Below, piece after piece: positions 26,034 through 36,032 of a stretch of DNA of 64,000 nucleotides. The stretch lies in NCBI RefSeq assembly GCF_044502415.1, contig NZ_CP172402.1; one strand, given 5' to 3'. Every line of letters starts with the position of its first letter. The stretch's first letter is position 1. Made by a program: the position numbers and the translations under genes. This stretch comes from Haloimpatiens lingqiaonensis. Its GTDB lineage: Bacteria; Bacillota; Clostridia; Clostridiales; Clostridiaceae. The notes under the pieces are model-generated. The model was not told the DNA's origin. It made no database searches and saw nothing but the letters and a program-made list of their open reading frames with translations.

Positions 26034-29000
26034 TTAAATCATATTACTTATTATTTTGGCCAAAGTATCCACAAAATTAAAATCCTCAAAGCCAAATTCT
26101 TTAGCTCTTACAGATGCTGATAAATATAGAATCCCATTAATTTTATCGTTTTTAATAAGAGGTACTACCATCACAGAATGCCAATCTGGTGAGCCTGTTA
26201 TAGTATCCTTTTGTATAACATTATCCCAATCAATGTTATACACACCATGTTTCTTTTTTATTACTGACTTTATCATATCATTATTTAACTGAACATTGTT
26301 AATCCACTGTTCCTCAAAAGCCTTCCTTGAAAAGCCTTTCGTTACCTTATCATCCTCTACCCTTATCAAAGTTCCATACTGAGACTCTGTTATTTCAATT
26401 ATTCTGCCAAGGCTTCTATATATTTTTCCTTCTAGACTTAAGTTTTCATTTAGCAACTCTATAAGCTCCACCATAACTAACACATTTCTATTGTTTTGAA
26501 CTTCATTACCCGTTATTATCCCTGTAAGCTTATTAGTAACTTTAACCTTATTTGCTATATCCTCCTGCCAAACTACGCATTGATTTCTTCCTTTTTCTTT
26601 TGCAATATAAAGAGCCTGATCCACCTTTTCTATCAATTGCTGTTTCCATTGCCCGTGCTCTGGATATGCAACTATACCCATGCTCACAGTAACCTTTTCC
26701 TTATCCCCCAATATGTGGGCTTCTTCAATTTTTATTCTTAATTTTTCAGCAACCTTCTTAGCATATTCTAAATTAATATTCTTAAGTAAAATAATAAACT
26801 CTTCACCGCCATATCTACCACATATATCAGTACTTCTTATATTGTTTTTTACTATGCTGCAAACCTGTTTTAATACCTCATCTCCTGTTTGATGTCCATA
26901 CTTATCATTTATGTTTTTAAAGTGATCTAAATCAAACATAAGCATAGAAAATATACCTTTATTTTCTGCTGCCATATCTAAATTTTTCTCTATCTCTTCT
27001 TCTAAATATTTTCTTGTTAAGGTTGAAGTTAACTTGTCATATGCAGCTATTTTTTTCAATTTATACTTTTCTATAATTAACCCTATTAAACTATTTAGCT
27101 GAATACATTTTTTTAGTGATTTAGTATTAAAATTATTTAATGCTCTATCGGAATTCAGATAAACATAGGCAACAATATTATTATCATATGCTTCATTACC
27201 CAAATCATCAAAATTTCTGCCATTATCCATCTTAGTAGTTACAGGAATGCATATACAAGCTTTTATATTTTTTAACCCCTTAACTGTATTATCCATATAC
27301 TTATCTATATTAGAAATCAATACAGTATCCTTATTTGACTTGCATAAATTTAATATATTTATATCTTCTTCTGTTAAATTTTTATCATTGCTACCATGCA
27401 CTAAACTTTCAAATCCATTATTTTTTTCTTGTATTATATAGCCATGAGTTCCCATGGTAACATAAAGCATATATTGCAATATTAATTTTAAATTATTAAT
27501 TTCATTAGAGGTTAAATTATTCAGTACCGCCTTTATATCATGGACTTCATTATAATATAAGGAACTGTAGAAATTTTTAACTGACTTTACAAAATACTTA
27601 TTTTCCATAATATCCTTATAATTTATAAAATTTAGTAGTCCATATATTTCTTCTATCTCTACTTTTTCTTTATTGAAATTTTTTAAAGTTTTATTACTTC
27701 CATAATAATATTCCTTTATGTGTTTTAATCTATTTATAGTTTCTCTTATATTATAAAAATTAACAAAGGTCTTTCTATACTTCTCAGGCAACTGCTTTAT
27801 TATGTTCATAAATACTTCACAACACTCAAAATAATACACAAATGCATTAAAATAGTCGCCTTTACTAAAATAATAATTTCCTATATCACTGCAAATTTTA
27901 CTCTCTAACTTTTTATTATTTTGTTTTTTAGCAAAATCTAGAGCAGCATTTAAGGATTTTAAACAATTATTTTTACTATACACTGCCTCTAAATAATTCA
28001 CATACAAATTCAAATAATTTATTTCCCTATCTTCTGCAAGCTTTTGAATATCCTCTAGTACAGCTTTTCCTTCATCATACAATTCTCTGTCATACAAATG
28101 CCCTGCTACTTTACATAGCCATTCAATTCTTATATTTATGTTATTAGCCTTAGGCAACATATCGTTTATATCTTTCAATATTTTTTTAATATCCTCATAT
28201 TCACTTCTAACTAACTCTATATATTTCAATAAAAATTCACTATTGACCTGAATCAACTGTTCATCTTTATCGCTAAACTTTAATATTTTTTTTATGAATT
28301 TTTCTGCTTCTTCTAAGTCCCCAAATTCTAAATTTAACTCTCCACAAGCGCTATAGTATTCCAAAATATCTCTATCATTTATGCTATAATTGTCCAGCTC
28401 TCTCTTTGCTAAAGTATAATATTCATAAGCCTTTTGATAGTCTCCTATTTTTATATTTATCTTACTTAGAAACACATAAGAGTAAAATAAACTAGCTTCT
28501 AAAGCATGCTTCTTTGATTTTTCTTCAACTTCTTTGAAATAATTTAGGGCTAAATAATAATCATTTTGATAAAAATATCCCTCTCCTAGATTATTAATTG
28601 CTATTATTTCACTAACTATTAAATTATTTTTTTTACATATCTCTATAATTTTAATATAAAATTCAGAGGCCTTTTCAGTATCCTGATAGAAATCTCCATA
28701 TATAACTCCCATATTGTTAAGAGCTCTTACCAACCCTTCTGGATTATTTTCTTTTTTCAATATGTCCATACTATTATTTAAAGCTTCCTCTGCCTTTGCT
28801 GGATTATTATTTATTATATACACATATGATATCATGTTATAGAAAAATCCTTTATATACTTTATACTCATCTGTACAAATTTCTATAGATTTTACGCATA
28901 TATCTCTAGCCTGAATATATTTTCCTTGCATATTATACAATCTAGCTTGCATTAATCTATAATCTAAGTAGTTTTCTAAGTCTTCATACTTATTAGCTAT

Positions 29001-31406
29001 TTCTGTTGCCTCATTAACGCATTTTTCCACAAGACTTATTTCGTTTTTGTCTAAGTATATGGCAGCTTTTCTGTTTAAACTATATCTTTGATATTTTAAA
29101 ATACCTAATTTTTTACTTTTTTCCTGCAACTTGTTAAAATATTTTATAGCTTCATTAAATTCACCTATGTGCTCATATAACTGAGCTATCTCCATTATTA
29201 TTTCTAATCCCTTTAAACTCCAGTTATTCTCATCTAGCGCATTCATTGCATTCTTTAAATTTTTTATGGCTTCCACATAATTATTATACTTCTTCATTTT
29301 ATTAGAATTTTGAAGACTATAATTTATTACTTTTTCCTTTTGATTAGATTTTTGAAGGTGATATATAAGTTCTTCTATATAATTTTCATAACCATTCATG
29401 TACTGCTTCTCTAAAAATTCTGCTGCTAATCTATGCTTATTCTGTTGCTCATCCACCACTATTCTTCCATACACCAAATCCTTAAATAACTTATTATAAA
29501 AATCATATACAAAACCCTGATCTCCTATTTTCTTGCATAAAATACCTTTATCTAAAATAATGTCTATTCTCTTTTCAACCTCTTGCTTTTTATATTTACT
29601 CATAAAAATTATAGTTTCTATAGATATGGGATTTAAAAATGTAGATGTTATTGATAAAATATCATAACTCATATGATCCAAGTCTTGAACTTGATTTATT
29701 AATATTTGATTTATATCTGAAGGAATAGGGATATCACTGTAATTATAATCCGTACTCCAATAACCTGATTCTTTATCCACATATATTATTTTACTGTAAT
29801 AAAAATTCTTAATTACTTCCTCTATAAATAGAGGATTTCCATAGCTCTTGCCATAAATTAAACTGGAAAATTTCTTAGGCACATCATGCATACCTAGAAT
29901 ACTTTTTAACATTTCTCCTGTTTTTTCTTCATCTAATCCATTTAAAAGAATGTTGGTAGCATTTTCTTTAAATTTTATATTTTCTATAAACTGAAGAGTA
30001 TTTTTATTTACCACATGTCTACCATCACAATATGATAATATTATTAACATGCTTTTATTTTTAATTTGCCTTTTGCATAAGTAATCCAAAATTTCAATAG
30101 AAAAATCATCTGCTAGATGAATGTCATCTATAACTATCACTATAGGTTTATATTTGGTAAAATCATTTATAAATCCATTAATCCTATTTAAAAGCTTTAA
30201 CCTTTCCTTTGGAATGTTTGAAAGCTCATCATGTACCATATTTTTATTGCAATGAATTCCGGATATAAAATTTACCAAATCCTTTTCATATTTTTCAAAA
30301 ACCTCATGCTCACATTCATCTACCATTTGTCTTAATATATCTTTAATAGGCTCATTTTCCATGTTATTTGTTGAAAAACTATAAAATACATTAGCTTTAT
30401 TATACGTAAGTAGATTTTTTACGCTGTTTAAAAATTTGGTTTTGCCTATTCCTGTATCACCATGTATCAATAATAGCCTGTCCTTAGAATCATCTGGCAA
30501 TATTTGTCCATATTGTTTTAGTACTAAATTTACTTCTTCATTTCTACCAATTAATTTGGTGTTTAAATTTAAATTCTTTACATCACCTATTTCATCAAGC
30601 TTATATTTTAAATTTAACATATGATTTATGTCTTTAACCATATCCCTTACAGAATCATATTCACATTTATCTGAGGTGGCTTTTCTTATTATTATCTGAA
30701 TTTTATCCAAAAAAAACTTTGATAAATCTTTTTTTACTTCTATACCTTCTTTTCCAAAAATACTAGTTGAAAAAGGCTCGCATCCTTCTATACATAAATA
30801 AAACAACATTTTTCCTAAAGCTTCTATATCACCTTTTATATTTTTATTACTGCTATTCTCTTCTTTTTTATTTTTTATACTGTAATGATTACCAGCATGA
30901 TTATTCTCTTCTAATTTTAAAGTTGGAATATCCTTAAGTCTTACATCTTGCACCTGGTGCTCATCTATTATACATATATTATTAAAATTCAAATTTCCAT
31001 AGGTGAACCCTTGCAAATGCATGTAATCTATTCCTTGACACAATTTAATAAATAAGTCTAATATTTGCTTTTCATTAGACTTAGCATTTATATATGTCCT
31101 AAAATTTTTGTTATCATCATAATAATCATTAGTAAAAAAATACTTTATATCCCCCAATTTTTTATTATCAATCAGATTTATAATACCAAAATCATAAACT
31201 TTATTTATTCTAGAAGAATCAATATTCGTCCATACTATAAACTCTTCTATATAATAATGAATTAATGATTTAGGAACTCTTTCATAATTAATTATATTTA
31301 ACATAACCTTTTTTTGAAGAGTTAAATCCTGAACTAAATATGAAGAAGCTACCTTATTTTGCTTTATAAATTTTAAAACCCTATATCTATTATTTATAAC
31401 TTCCAT
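26034..31406 (-). CDS. Pseudokinase-AAA ATPase-TPR-GAF diguanylate cyclase
   Basis: About 1790 residues. Order: a Ser/Thr kinase-like domain (1-270) in which the catalytic HRD loop reads YGNLNFNNI and no DFG is seen, so probably a pseudokinase; an AAA/STAND-type ATPase with Walker A GDTGIGKT near 317 and Walker B IVIVIDDIHLADD near 424; a long helical TPR stretch (about 700-1180, NNLGEGYFYQNDYYLALNYF); a GAF-like domain; a GGDEF domain with GGEEF near 1533 and an RxxD inhibitory site (RSTD) five residues before it; a second GAF at the C-terminus. It should make cyclic di-GMP under control of some ligand. The start at 31406 (GGGGAAGTG upstream) is better than 31505. Single-gene unit. Confidence 0.88.
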   Translation of the reverse strand: MEVINNRYRVLKFIKQNKVASSYLVQDLTLQKKVMLNIINYERVPKSLIHYYIEEFIVWTNIDSSRINKVYDFGIINLIDNKKLGDIKYFFTNDYYDDNKNFRTYINAKSNEKQILDLFIKLCQGIDYMHLQGFTYGNLNFNNICIIDEHQVQDVRLKDIPTLKLEENNHAGNHYSIKNKKEENSSNKNIKGDIEALGKMLFYLCIEGCEPFSTSIFGKEGIEVKKDLSKFFLDKIQIIIRKATSDKCEYDSVRDMVKDINHMLNLKYKLDEIGDVKNLNLNTKLIGRNEEVNLVLKQYGQILPDDSKDRLLLIHGDTGIGKTKFLNSVKNLLTYNKANVFYSFSTNNMENEPIKDILRQMVDECEHEVFEKYEKDLVNFISGIHCNKNMVHDELSNIPKERLKLLNRINGFINDFTKYKPIVIVIDDIHLADDFSIEILDYLCKRQIKNKSMLIILSYCDGRHVVNKNTLQFIENIKFKENATNILLNGLDEEKTGEMLKSILGMHDVPKKFSSLIYGKSYGNPLFIEEVIKNFYYSKIIYVDKESGYWSTDYNYSDIPIPSDINQILINQVQDLDHMSYDILSITSTFLNPISIETIIFMSKYKKQEVEKRIDIILDKGILCKKIGDQGFVYDFYNKLFKDLVYGRIVVDEQQNKHRLAAEFLEKQYMNGYENYIEELIYHLQKSNQKEKVINYSLQNSNKMKKYNNYVEAIKNLKNAMNALDENNWSLKGLEIIMEIAQLYEHIGEFNEAIKYFNKLQEKSKKLGILKYQRYSLNRKAAIYLDKNEISLVEKCVNEATEIANKYEDLENYLDYRLMQARLYNMQGKYIQARDICVKSIEICTDEYKVYKGFFYNMISYVYIINNNPAKAEEALNNSMDILKKENNPEGLVRALNNMGVIYGDFYQDTEKASEFYIKIIEICKKNNLIVSEIIAINNLGEGYFYQNDYYLALNYFKEVEEKSKKHALEASLFYSYVFLSKINIKIGDYQKAYEYYTLAKRELDNYSINDRDILEYYSACGELNLEFGDLEEAEKFIKKILKFSDKDEQLIQVNSEFLLKYIELVRSEYEDIKKILKDINDMLPKANNINIRIEWLCKVAGHLYDRELYDEGKAVLEDIQKLAEDREINYLNLYVNYLEAVYSKNNCLKSLNAALDFAKKQNNKKLESKICSDIGNYYFSKGDYFNAFVYYFECCEVFMNIIKQLPEKYRKTFVNFYNIRETINRLKHIKEYYYGSNKTLKNFNKEKVEIEEIYGLLNFINYKDIMENKYFVKSVKNFYSSLYYNEVHDIKAVLNNLTSNEINNLKLILQYMLYVTMGTHGYIIQEKNNGFESLVHGSNDKNLTEEDINILNLCKSNKDTVLISNIDKYMDNTVKGLKNIKACICIPVTTKMDNGRNFDDLGNEAYDNNIVAYVYLNSDRALNNFNTKSLKKCIQLNSLIGLIIEKYKLKKIAAYDKLTSTLTRKYLEEEIEKNLDMAAENKGIFSMLMFDLDHFKNINDKYGHQTGDEVLKQVCSIVKNNIRSTDICGRYGGEEFIILLKNINLEYAKKVAEKLRIKIEEAHILGDKEKVTVSMGIVAYPEHGQWKQQLIEKVDQALYIAKEKGRNQCVVWQEDIANKVKVTNKLTGIITGNEVQNNRNVLVMVELIELLNENLSLEGKIYRSLGRIIEITESQYGTLIRVEDDKVTKGFSRKAFEEQWINNVQLNNDMIKSVIKKKHGVYNIDWDNVIQKDTITGSPDWHSVMVVPLIKNDKINGILYLSASVRAKEFGFEDFNFVDTLAKIISNMI

Positions 31407-31560
31407 AAAAACACTTCCCCAATGTAAAATGATTATACTTTTAATATACCATATAATTTTGAAATTATTAACATTTTTTCTGAATTTATTTTTAAATTTC
31501 TGCATATTTATATTTATTCTTCAAAGAAAGCAAACTTTAGATCAATTTACATAAAAAAAA

Positions 31561-31584
31561 CTGATGGACGTTTCCTTCCATCAG
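31561..31584 (-). terminator. Terminator after the small SOS-type gene
   Basis: CTGATGGA and TCCATCAG stem, followed on the minus strand by TTTTTTTTATG. Confidence 0.8.
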
Positions 31585-31600
31585 AATATGTAAAAGCTTT

Positions 31601-31873
31601 CTATGTAAACATAGTAACAGATAAATTTTTGTATTCATATGCCTTTTGCTTTATAAATGAATTATTGCTTGCTAACTTTTTTGCTTCTTCTACATCTTTT
31701 GCTTTAAAAACAAAACACCCGCTATTTCTATTATATACGCCCCCACCAATTAAGTATTTTCCGCTTAAACCCTTGTCATTTAAACAGTTTATCTTAGCAT
31801 CAGAATGTTTAACGTTTGTTTCCTTTTCTACTGTGTCATAGGAAATTTTAACAAAACAATTATCTTTACCCAT
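31601..31873 (-). CDS. Small protein, YciI-like layout, 90 aa
   Basis: The ATG at 31873 follows GGGGGGTATTAAA and is better than 31894. The product begins MGKDNCFVKISYDTVEKETN; its second half (GGGVYNRNSGCFVFKAKDVE, EAKKLASNNSFIKQ) has the strand-strand-helix layout of YciI/dimeric alpha-beta barrel proteins. I cannot assign a reaction. It has its own promoter and terminator. The promoter spacer holds a 14-base palindrome fitting a Gram-positive LexA box, so it may be DNA-damage induced. The gene is alone on its transcript. Confidence 0.65.
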   Translation of the reverse strand: MGKDNCFVKISYDTVEKETNVKHSDAKINCLNDKGLSGKYLIGGGVYNRNSGCFVFKAKDVEEAKKLASNNSFIKQKAYEYKNLSVTMFT

Positions 31874-31912
31874 TTTTAATACCCCCCAATGCAAAACTTA
31901 TTTGCTAATACC

Positions 31913-31941
31913 ATTGTATCGAACGCTCGTTCGTAAGTCAA
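31913..31941 (-). promoter_or_regulatory. Promoter with LexA-like box in the spacer
   Basis: Minus strand -35 TTGACT (31936-31941), 17-base spacer, -10 TACAAT (31913-31918). The palindrome CGAACGAGCGTTCG (31920-31933) fills the spacer. It matches CGAACNNNNGTTCG, the DinR/LexA box of Gram-positive bacteria; some TetR-family operators look alike. Confidence 0.75.
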
Positions 31942-32000
31942 GAGAAAAAAAGAATATCTTAAAAATTTTATTTCTAAGATACTCTTTACAATAGGTTCTC

Positions 32001-32042
32001 TCTATTTATTTATCTATCTATTTATCTATCTATTTATTTATA
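32001..32042. repeat. Tetranucleotide array (TATT/TATC)
   Basis: About ten TATT or TATC units in a row downstream of cadA, in the intergenic space. Likely length-variable; no function evident. Confidence 0.7.
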
Positions 32043-32071
32043 CTCAATAATCCATTTCTAATTTTTGCCAT

Positions 32072-34267
32072 TTATTTAGGTTTATATTTTAAAATTCTCA
32101 TAGAATTAAATATAGCTATAAGCGCTACTCCCACATCTGCAAAAACTGCTTCCCACATATTTGCTAAACCAAAGGCTCCAAGTAATAAAACAGCTGCCTT
32201 AACGCCTAAAGCGAAAATTATATTCTGTACTACTACTTTCCTTGTAAACTTAGCTATGTCCATTGCCGTAACTAATTTACATGGCTCATCTGTCATAAGA
32301 ACTATATCTGCTGCTTCAATAGCAGCATCGGATCCTAATGCACCCATGGCTATACCAATATCTGCCCTAGTTAAAACTGGTGCATCATTTACTCCATCCC
32401 CTACAAAAGCAATTTTTTTATTTTCACCAAGATTACTTTGCTCTTTTTCAAACATTTCAACCTTGTCCCCAGGTAAAAGCTCACTATAAACTTTGTCTAA
32501 ATGTAATTGCCTACCTATACTTTCTCCTACAATCTTATTATCCCCTGTAAGCATAATTGTATTTTTTATACCCATTTCTTTAAGCTTCACTAAAGCTTTT
32601 ATAGAGTCATTTTTTAATTTATCTGAAATTACCACATGTCCTAAAAATTCTCCATCTACTGCTACATACACTACAGTACCTATATCTGTTGCTTCTTTAA
32701 ATAATATATCTTGCCATTTCATTAGCTTATCATTACCAGCAAACACCCTTTTACCCATTACATCTACTTTAATACCTTTACCAGCTATTTCTTCATAACC
32801 ATCAATTAAACCTTTATCTATTTCTTTCCCATAGTATTTTCTTATAGAATTGGCAATAGGATGATTAGAATAGGCTTCTGCATAAGCAATATATTTAACT
32901 AATTCCTCTTCACTTATTTTATCATTAGGTACTACCTTCGTAACTTGAAATACCCCTTCTGTTAAAGTTCCAGTCTTATCAAACACTAAAGTTTCTACAT
33001 TATTTAAAGCTTCTAAATAATTGCCACCTTTTATTAATATTCCATTTTTTGATGAGTTTCCTATACCCGCAAAAAATCCAAGTGGCACAGAAATAACCAA
33101 GGCACATGGACAAGATACTACAAGGAATATTAAGGCTCTTCTTAGCCAATGTGAAAATTCTGCTGTTGGAACAACTATTGGCGGTATCACCGCTAAAGCC
33201 AAGGCACTAAATACCACTATAGGAGTGTAATATCTAGCAAATTTAGTTATAAACTGCTCTGTTGGAGCCTTTTTAGCCCCTGCATTTTCTACTAGGTCTA
33301 ATATTTTTGACACAGCTGATTCAGAAAATCTCTTAGTAACTTTTATAGTCAATACTCCATTCATATTTATAAAACCACTTAAAACTTCTTCTCCAGCATG
33401 AACATTTCTTGGCAAGGACTCCCCTGTTAAATTAGAGGTATTTACCATGGACTCTCCATCTAAAACTACTCCATCTAAAGGTATCTTTTCACCTGGTTTT
33501 ACTAATATAATATCTTCTATTTTCACTTCTTCTGGAGATATTTCTTTATATTCATTTCCTAATTTTATTCTTGCCTTATCCGGTCTAATATTCATAAGCT
33601 CCCCTATAGATTTTCTAGACTTATTAACAGCTCTATCCTGAAATGCTTCTCCAACTTTGTAAAACAACATTACAAAAACTGCTTCTGGATATTCACCTAT
33701 GGAAAAAGCTCCTACAGTAGCTATAAACATTAAAAAGTTTTCATCAAACAATTCACCTTTAAAAAGGTTTCTAATGGCTCTTAAGGCTATATCCCCACCT
33801 ATAAGTACATAACTAAGTAAATACATAGCTATTTGAACATATTTAGAAAACTTAAATATTGATACAAGTATAAATATTAATGTTCCTGCCACAATCATCA
33901 ATAGATTTTTTTTATCTATTCCCTCTTCCATATGAGCATGAGTATGAGAATGATTATGTCCATGACTATGATTGTGCTCATGAACATCATCTTTTTGTTT
34001 TCTTGATAATTCTTGATTTTCTTTATTCTCAACAACCACATGGGGTTCAATATTTTTCACTATTTCCTTTACTTTTTCCTCTACATAATTAATTTTATTT
34101 TCCTCTTTTAAGCATATATTTAATGTTGAATTACTAAAATTAAGTACTGCTTCTTCTACTTCCTCTAAAGAATTTACTTTTCTTTCTATTTTAGCAGCAC
34201 ATCCTGCACAGCCCAATCCCTTAAGTATGTATTGCTTATTTAAATTATCTTTCTTATCTTTGCCCAT
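32072..34267 (-). CDS. cadA: Cd/Zn/Pb-exporting P-type ATPase
   Basis: A 731-residue P1B-type ATPase of the inner membrane that pumps Zn2+, Cd2+ or Pb2+ out of the cell. It shows an N-terminal heavy-metal domain with GLGCAGCAAKI near 19-29, a histidine-rich insert (HEHNHSHGHNHSHTHAH, about 95-112), the transmembrane metal motif SCPCALVIS near 390, the phosphorylation site DKTGTLT near 432 and the hinge GDGVNDAPVL near 630. The ATG at 34267 follows GGGGGGGAACTT. It lies 28 bases after the ArsR-type gene and is co-transcribed with it; the operator is at 34687. Complete. Confidence 0.95.
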   Translation of the reverse strand: MGKDKKDNLNKQYILKGLGCAGCAAKIERKVNSLEEVEEAVLNFSNSTLNICLKEENKINYVEEKVKEIVKNIEPHVVVENKENQELSRKQKDDVHEHNHSHGHNHSHTHAHMEEGIDKKNLLMIVAGTLIFILVSIFKFSKYVQIAMYLLSYVLIGGDIALRAIRNLFKGELFDENFLMFIATVGAFSIGEYPEAVFVMLFYKVGEAFQDRAVNKSRKSIGELMNIRPDKARIKLGNEYKEISPEEVKIEDIILVKPGEKIPLDGVVLDGESMVNTSNLTGESLPRNVHAGEEVLSGFINMNGVLTIKVTKRFSESAVSKILDLVENAGAKKAPTEQFITKFARYYTPIVVFSALALAVIPPIVVPTAEFSHWLRRALIFLVVSCPCALVISVPLGFFAGIGNSSKNGILIKGGNYLEALNNVETLVFDKTGTLTEGVFQVTKVVPNDKISEEELVKYIAYAEAYSNHPIANSIRKYYGKEIDKGLIDGYEEIAGKGIKVDVMGKRVFAGNDKLMKWQDILFKEATDIGTVVYVAVDGEFLGHVVISDKLKNDSIKALVKLKEMGIKNTIMLTGDNKIVGESIGRQLHLDKVYSELLPGDKVEMFEKEQSNLGENKKIAFVGDGVNDAPVLTRADIGIAMGALGSDAAIEAADIVLMTDEPCKLVTAMDIAKFTRKVVVQNIIFALGVKAAVLLLGAFGLANMWEAVFADVGVALIAIFNSMRILKYKPK

Positions 34268-34295
34268 AAGTTCCCCCCCTATCTTCATACTTCAT

Positions 34296-34655
34296 CTATT
34301 CCATAACGTGATCAAATCCCTGTTTTAGCACACTTCTTATATGGTCATCATCTAGAGAATAATAAACTACCTTTCCATCTCTTCTAAATTTAACAAGTTT
34401 GCTCTGTCTTAAAGTCTTTAACTGATGTGATATAGCAGATTGACTCATATTAAGTAAATTAGATATATCGCACACACACATTTCTTCTATTGAAAGTGCA
34501 TATAAAATTTTTAATCTTGTAGAATCCCCAAATATTTTAAAGAAATCTGCTAACTGAAATAATATTTCCTCCTTTGGCAAATCATTCTTAACATGCTTTA
34601 AAGCATCCTCATGTATACTATAACAACTGCATATCTCAGTATTTTTATTATCCAT
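34296..34655 (-). CDS. cadC: ArsR/SmtB family metal-sensing repressor
   Basis: A 119-residue winged-helix repressor. The alpha-3 metal site ELCVCD-type motif appears as EMCVCDISNLLNMSQSAISH with two cysteines, and the N-terminus adds CSCYSIHED, as in CadC-type sensors that use four thiolates for Cd/Pb/Zn. Metal binding should release it from the operator upstream, derepressing itself and cadA. AGGGGGGTAAAAAT precedes the ATG at 34655. It is the first gene of the operon with cadA. The exact metal preference cannot be read from the sequence. Confidence 0.92.
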   Translation of the reverse strand: MDNKNTEICSCYSIHEDALKHVKNDLPKEEILFQLADFFKIFGDSTRLKILYALSIEEMCVCDISNLLNMSQSAISHQLKTLRQSKLVKFRRDGKVVYYSLDDDHIRSVLKQGFDHVME

Positions 34656-34686
34656 ATTTTTACCCCCCTACTTATTTTTAACACTT

Positions 34687-34718
34687 CAACATATGCTCAT
34701 ATGTTCATATGTTGATAT
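34687..34718. promoter_or_regulatory. Probable CadC operator
   Basis: Overlapping inverted repeats built on CATATG: AACATATG-CTCATATG and CATATGTTCATATGTTG, 32 bases upstream of cadC. ArsR/SmtB repressors bind such imperfect 12-2-12 palindromes with ATATG half-sites. Confidence 0.65.
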
Positions 34719-35634
34719 CATAATAGCACAATTTTAATGTCTTTTCAAGATAAAAGGATGATTTTTCTCCACTACGTTACGGAAAATCTTTAATTGAATA
34801 TAAGCAATGGTATAGTGGGAAAAGGTATAACTAATTCATTAAATTAAGTGGTTATACCTTTTCTTTTAAGGGCTTAAAAAGTCTTTTATTGGCGGTAGCC
34901 AGCGAAAATATAGGAATTAGAAATATTAAATATCAAATATTAAATATCAAATATCAAATATCAAATGTCAAATATCAATTAATGTTGAAATTCCTATGGA
35001 ATTTCTTAAATTAGAATTTGTGGAGAAAGTAAGAATTAAGTAATAGGTAAAAAATCAGAAGTTGAGTACTTAAAAATTTATTTTGGCGTAGCCCGCTGAT
35101 TTATAATAAAAGACTTATTATATAAAGTGGTTGGGATAATCTATTTTTAGTTAAAGCTTAAAATAAAAATGCAATTTGAAATTATTTATTAAGGTTATTA
35201 CGATTTTATGGGTTAAGTGAAAGCATAGCTATTTTTACCACAACTATTATCTTTTACTTATTCACAAATTAATTATAAAAAACTCCTTGAGTTTTATCCT
35301 TAACTATTACTTCTTACTTTTTACCTCTTACTTATACACAAAACTAAGATTTATATAAACAATTGCCTTACGGCAAAATGAATCTAATTTTAATTACTAT
35401 TTTATTTTAATAAGTATCATATAACTTTTCGAAAGGCTCCGCCTAAAAGATTATAAGCGCTTTTTTATTTATAAAATTAAAGATTTTCTGAATAAAATGA
35501 AGAAAATCCACATTATTTGATATTTGATATTTGATATCTGATATTTATATATTTATATATTTATATATTTAGTCTAGCTATCTTTTTTACATTCTAAAAT
35601 TTTTCGTAATGCAATGAAGAAAAATTATCCTTCT

Positions 35635-35670
35635 CTAGCCCTCTGGTCCTCTAGCACACTAGCCCACTGA
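35635..35670. repeat. Period-8 CTCTAGCC array
   Basis: Units CTCTAGCC, CTCTGGTC, CTCTAGCA, CACTAGCC, CACTGA in a row; same family as 17821, 39185, 50530, 58652. Confidence 0.65.
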
Positions 35671-35721
35671 AATATCCTTTAGTAGGCTGTTCTCTCCCCG
35701 TGACGATATACGCATGACCTG

Positions 35722-35952
35722 AAAAATCTGCTTTTAAGGGAACAATAAATATATTTTTTTAGACTATTGAGCTAGCTTTAGAAATCCTTTGTTTTCAAAT
35801 TTGAATACCCGTTAAGAAGCTTTCATTGCCTGAACGAGGAACGAGTGAGTTTGAAAGCTTTAGGGTATTCAAATTTGAAAACATTAGAATTTCTTAGCGT
35901 ACTGCGAACAGTCTAAAAAAATATATTTATTGTGGACTTAAAAGCAGATTTT
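35722..35952. repeat. 231-bp imperfect inverted repeat
   Basis: Arms of about 100 bases begin AAAAATCTGCTTTTAAG and end in its complement; shared inner blocks are AATAAATATATTTTTTTAGACT and GTTTTCAAATTTGAATACC. The centre is TTGCCTGAACGAGGAACGAG. No transposase ORF; could be a MITE or a large stem-loop. Confidence 0.8.
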
Positions 35953-36032
35953 TCCTATGCCACTTCCGTCACAATTTTTCTATTTTGTGTTATAATTTAG
36001 ATAGAAGTATATTATAGATTGGAGTGAATATC

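Larger units (their letters stand above)
34750..36020. other. Gene-free repeat nest of 1.27 kb
   Basis: No credible ORF. It contains a hairpin at 34820-34862 (AAAAGGTATAAC/GTTATACCTTTT), period-7 AAATATC arrays in opposite orientation at 34930-34978 and 35516-35545, three related copies of a TTTTC-GTAA-GAAGAAAAAT motif (34755 inverted, 35470, 35600), GGCGTAGCC-type short motifs, an octamer array (35635) and a 231-bp inverted repeat (35722). Probably a graveyard of small mobile repeats. Confidence 0.65.

Noticed and set aside
31920..31933. TetR operator as the first reading of the palindrome
   Set aside because: No TetR gene is adjacent and the spacing GAAC-N4-GTTC fits LexA better; kept only as the alternative.
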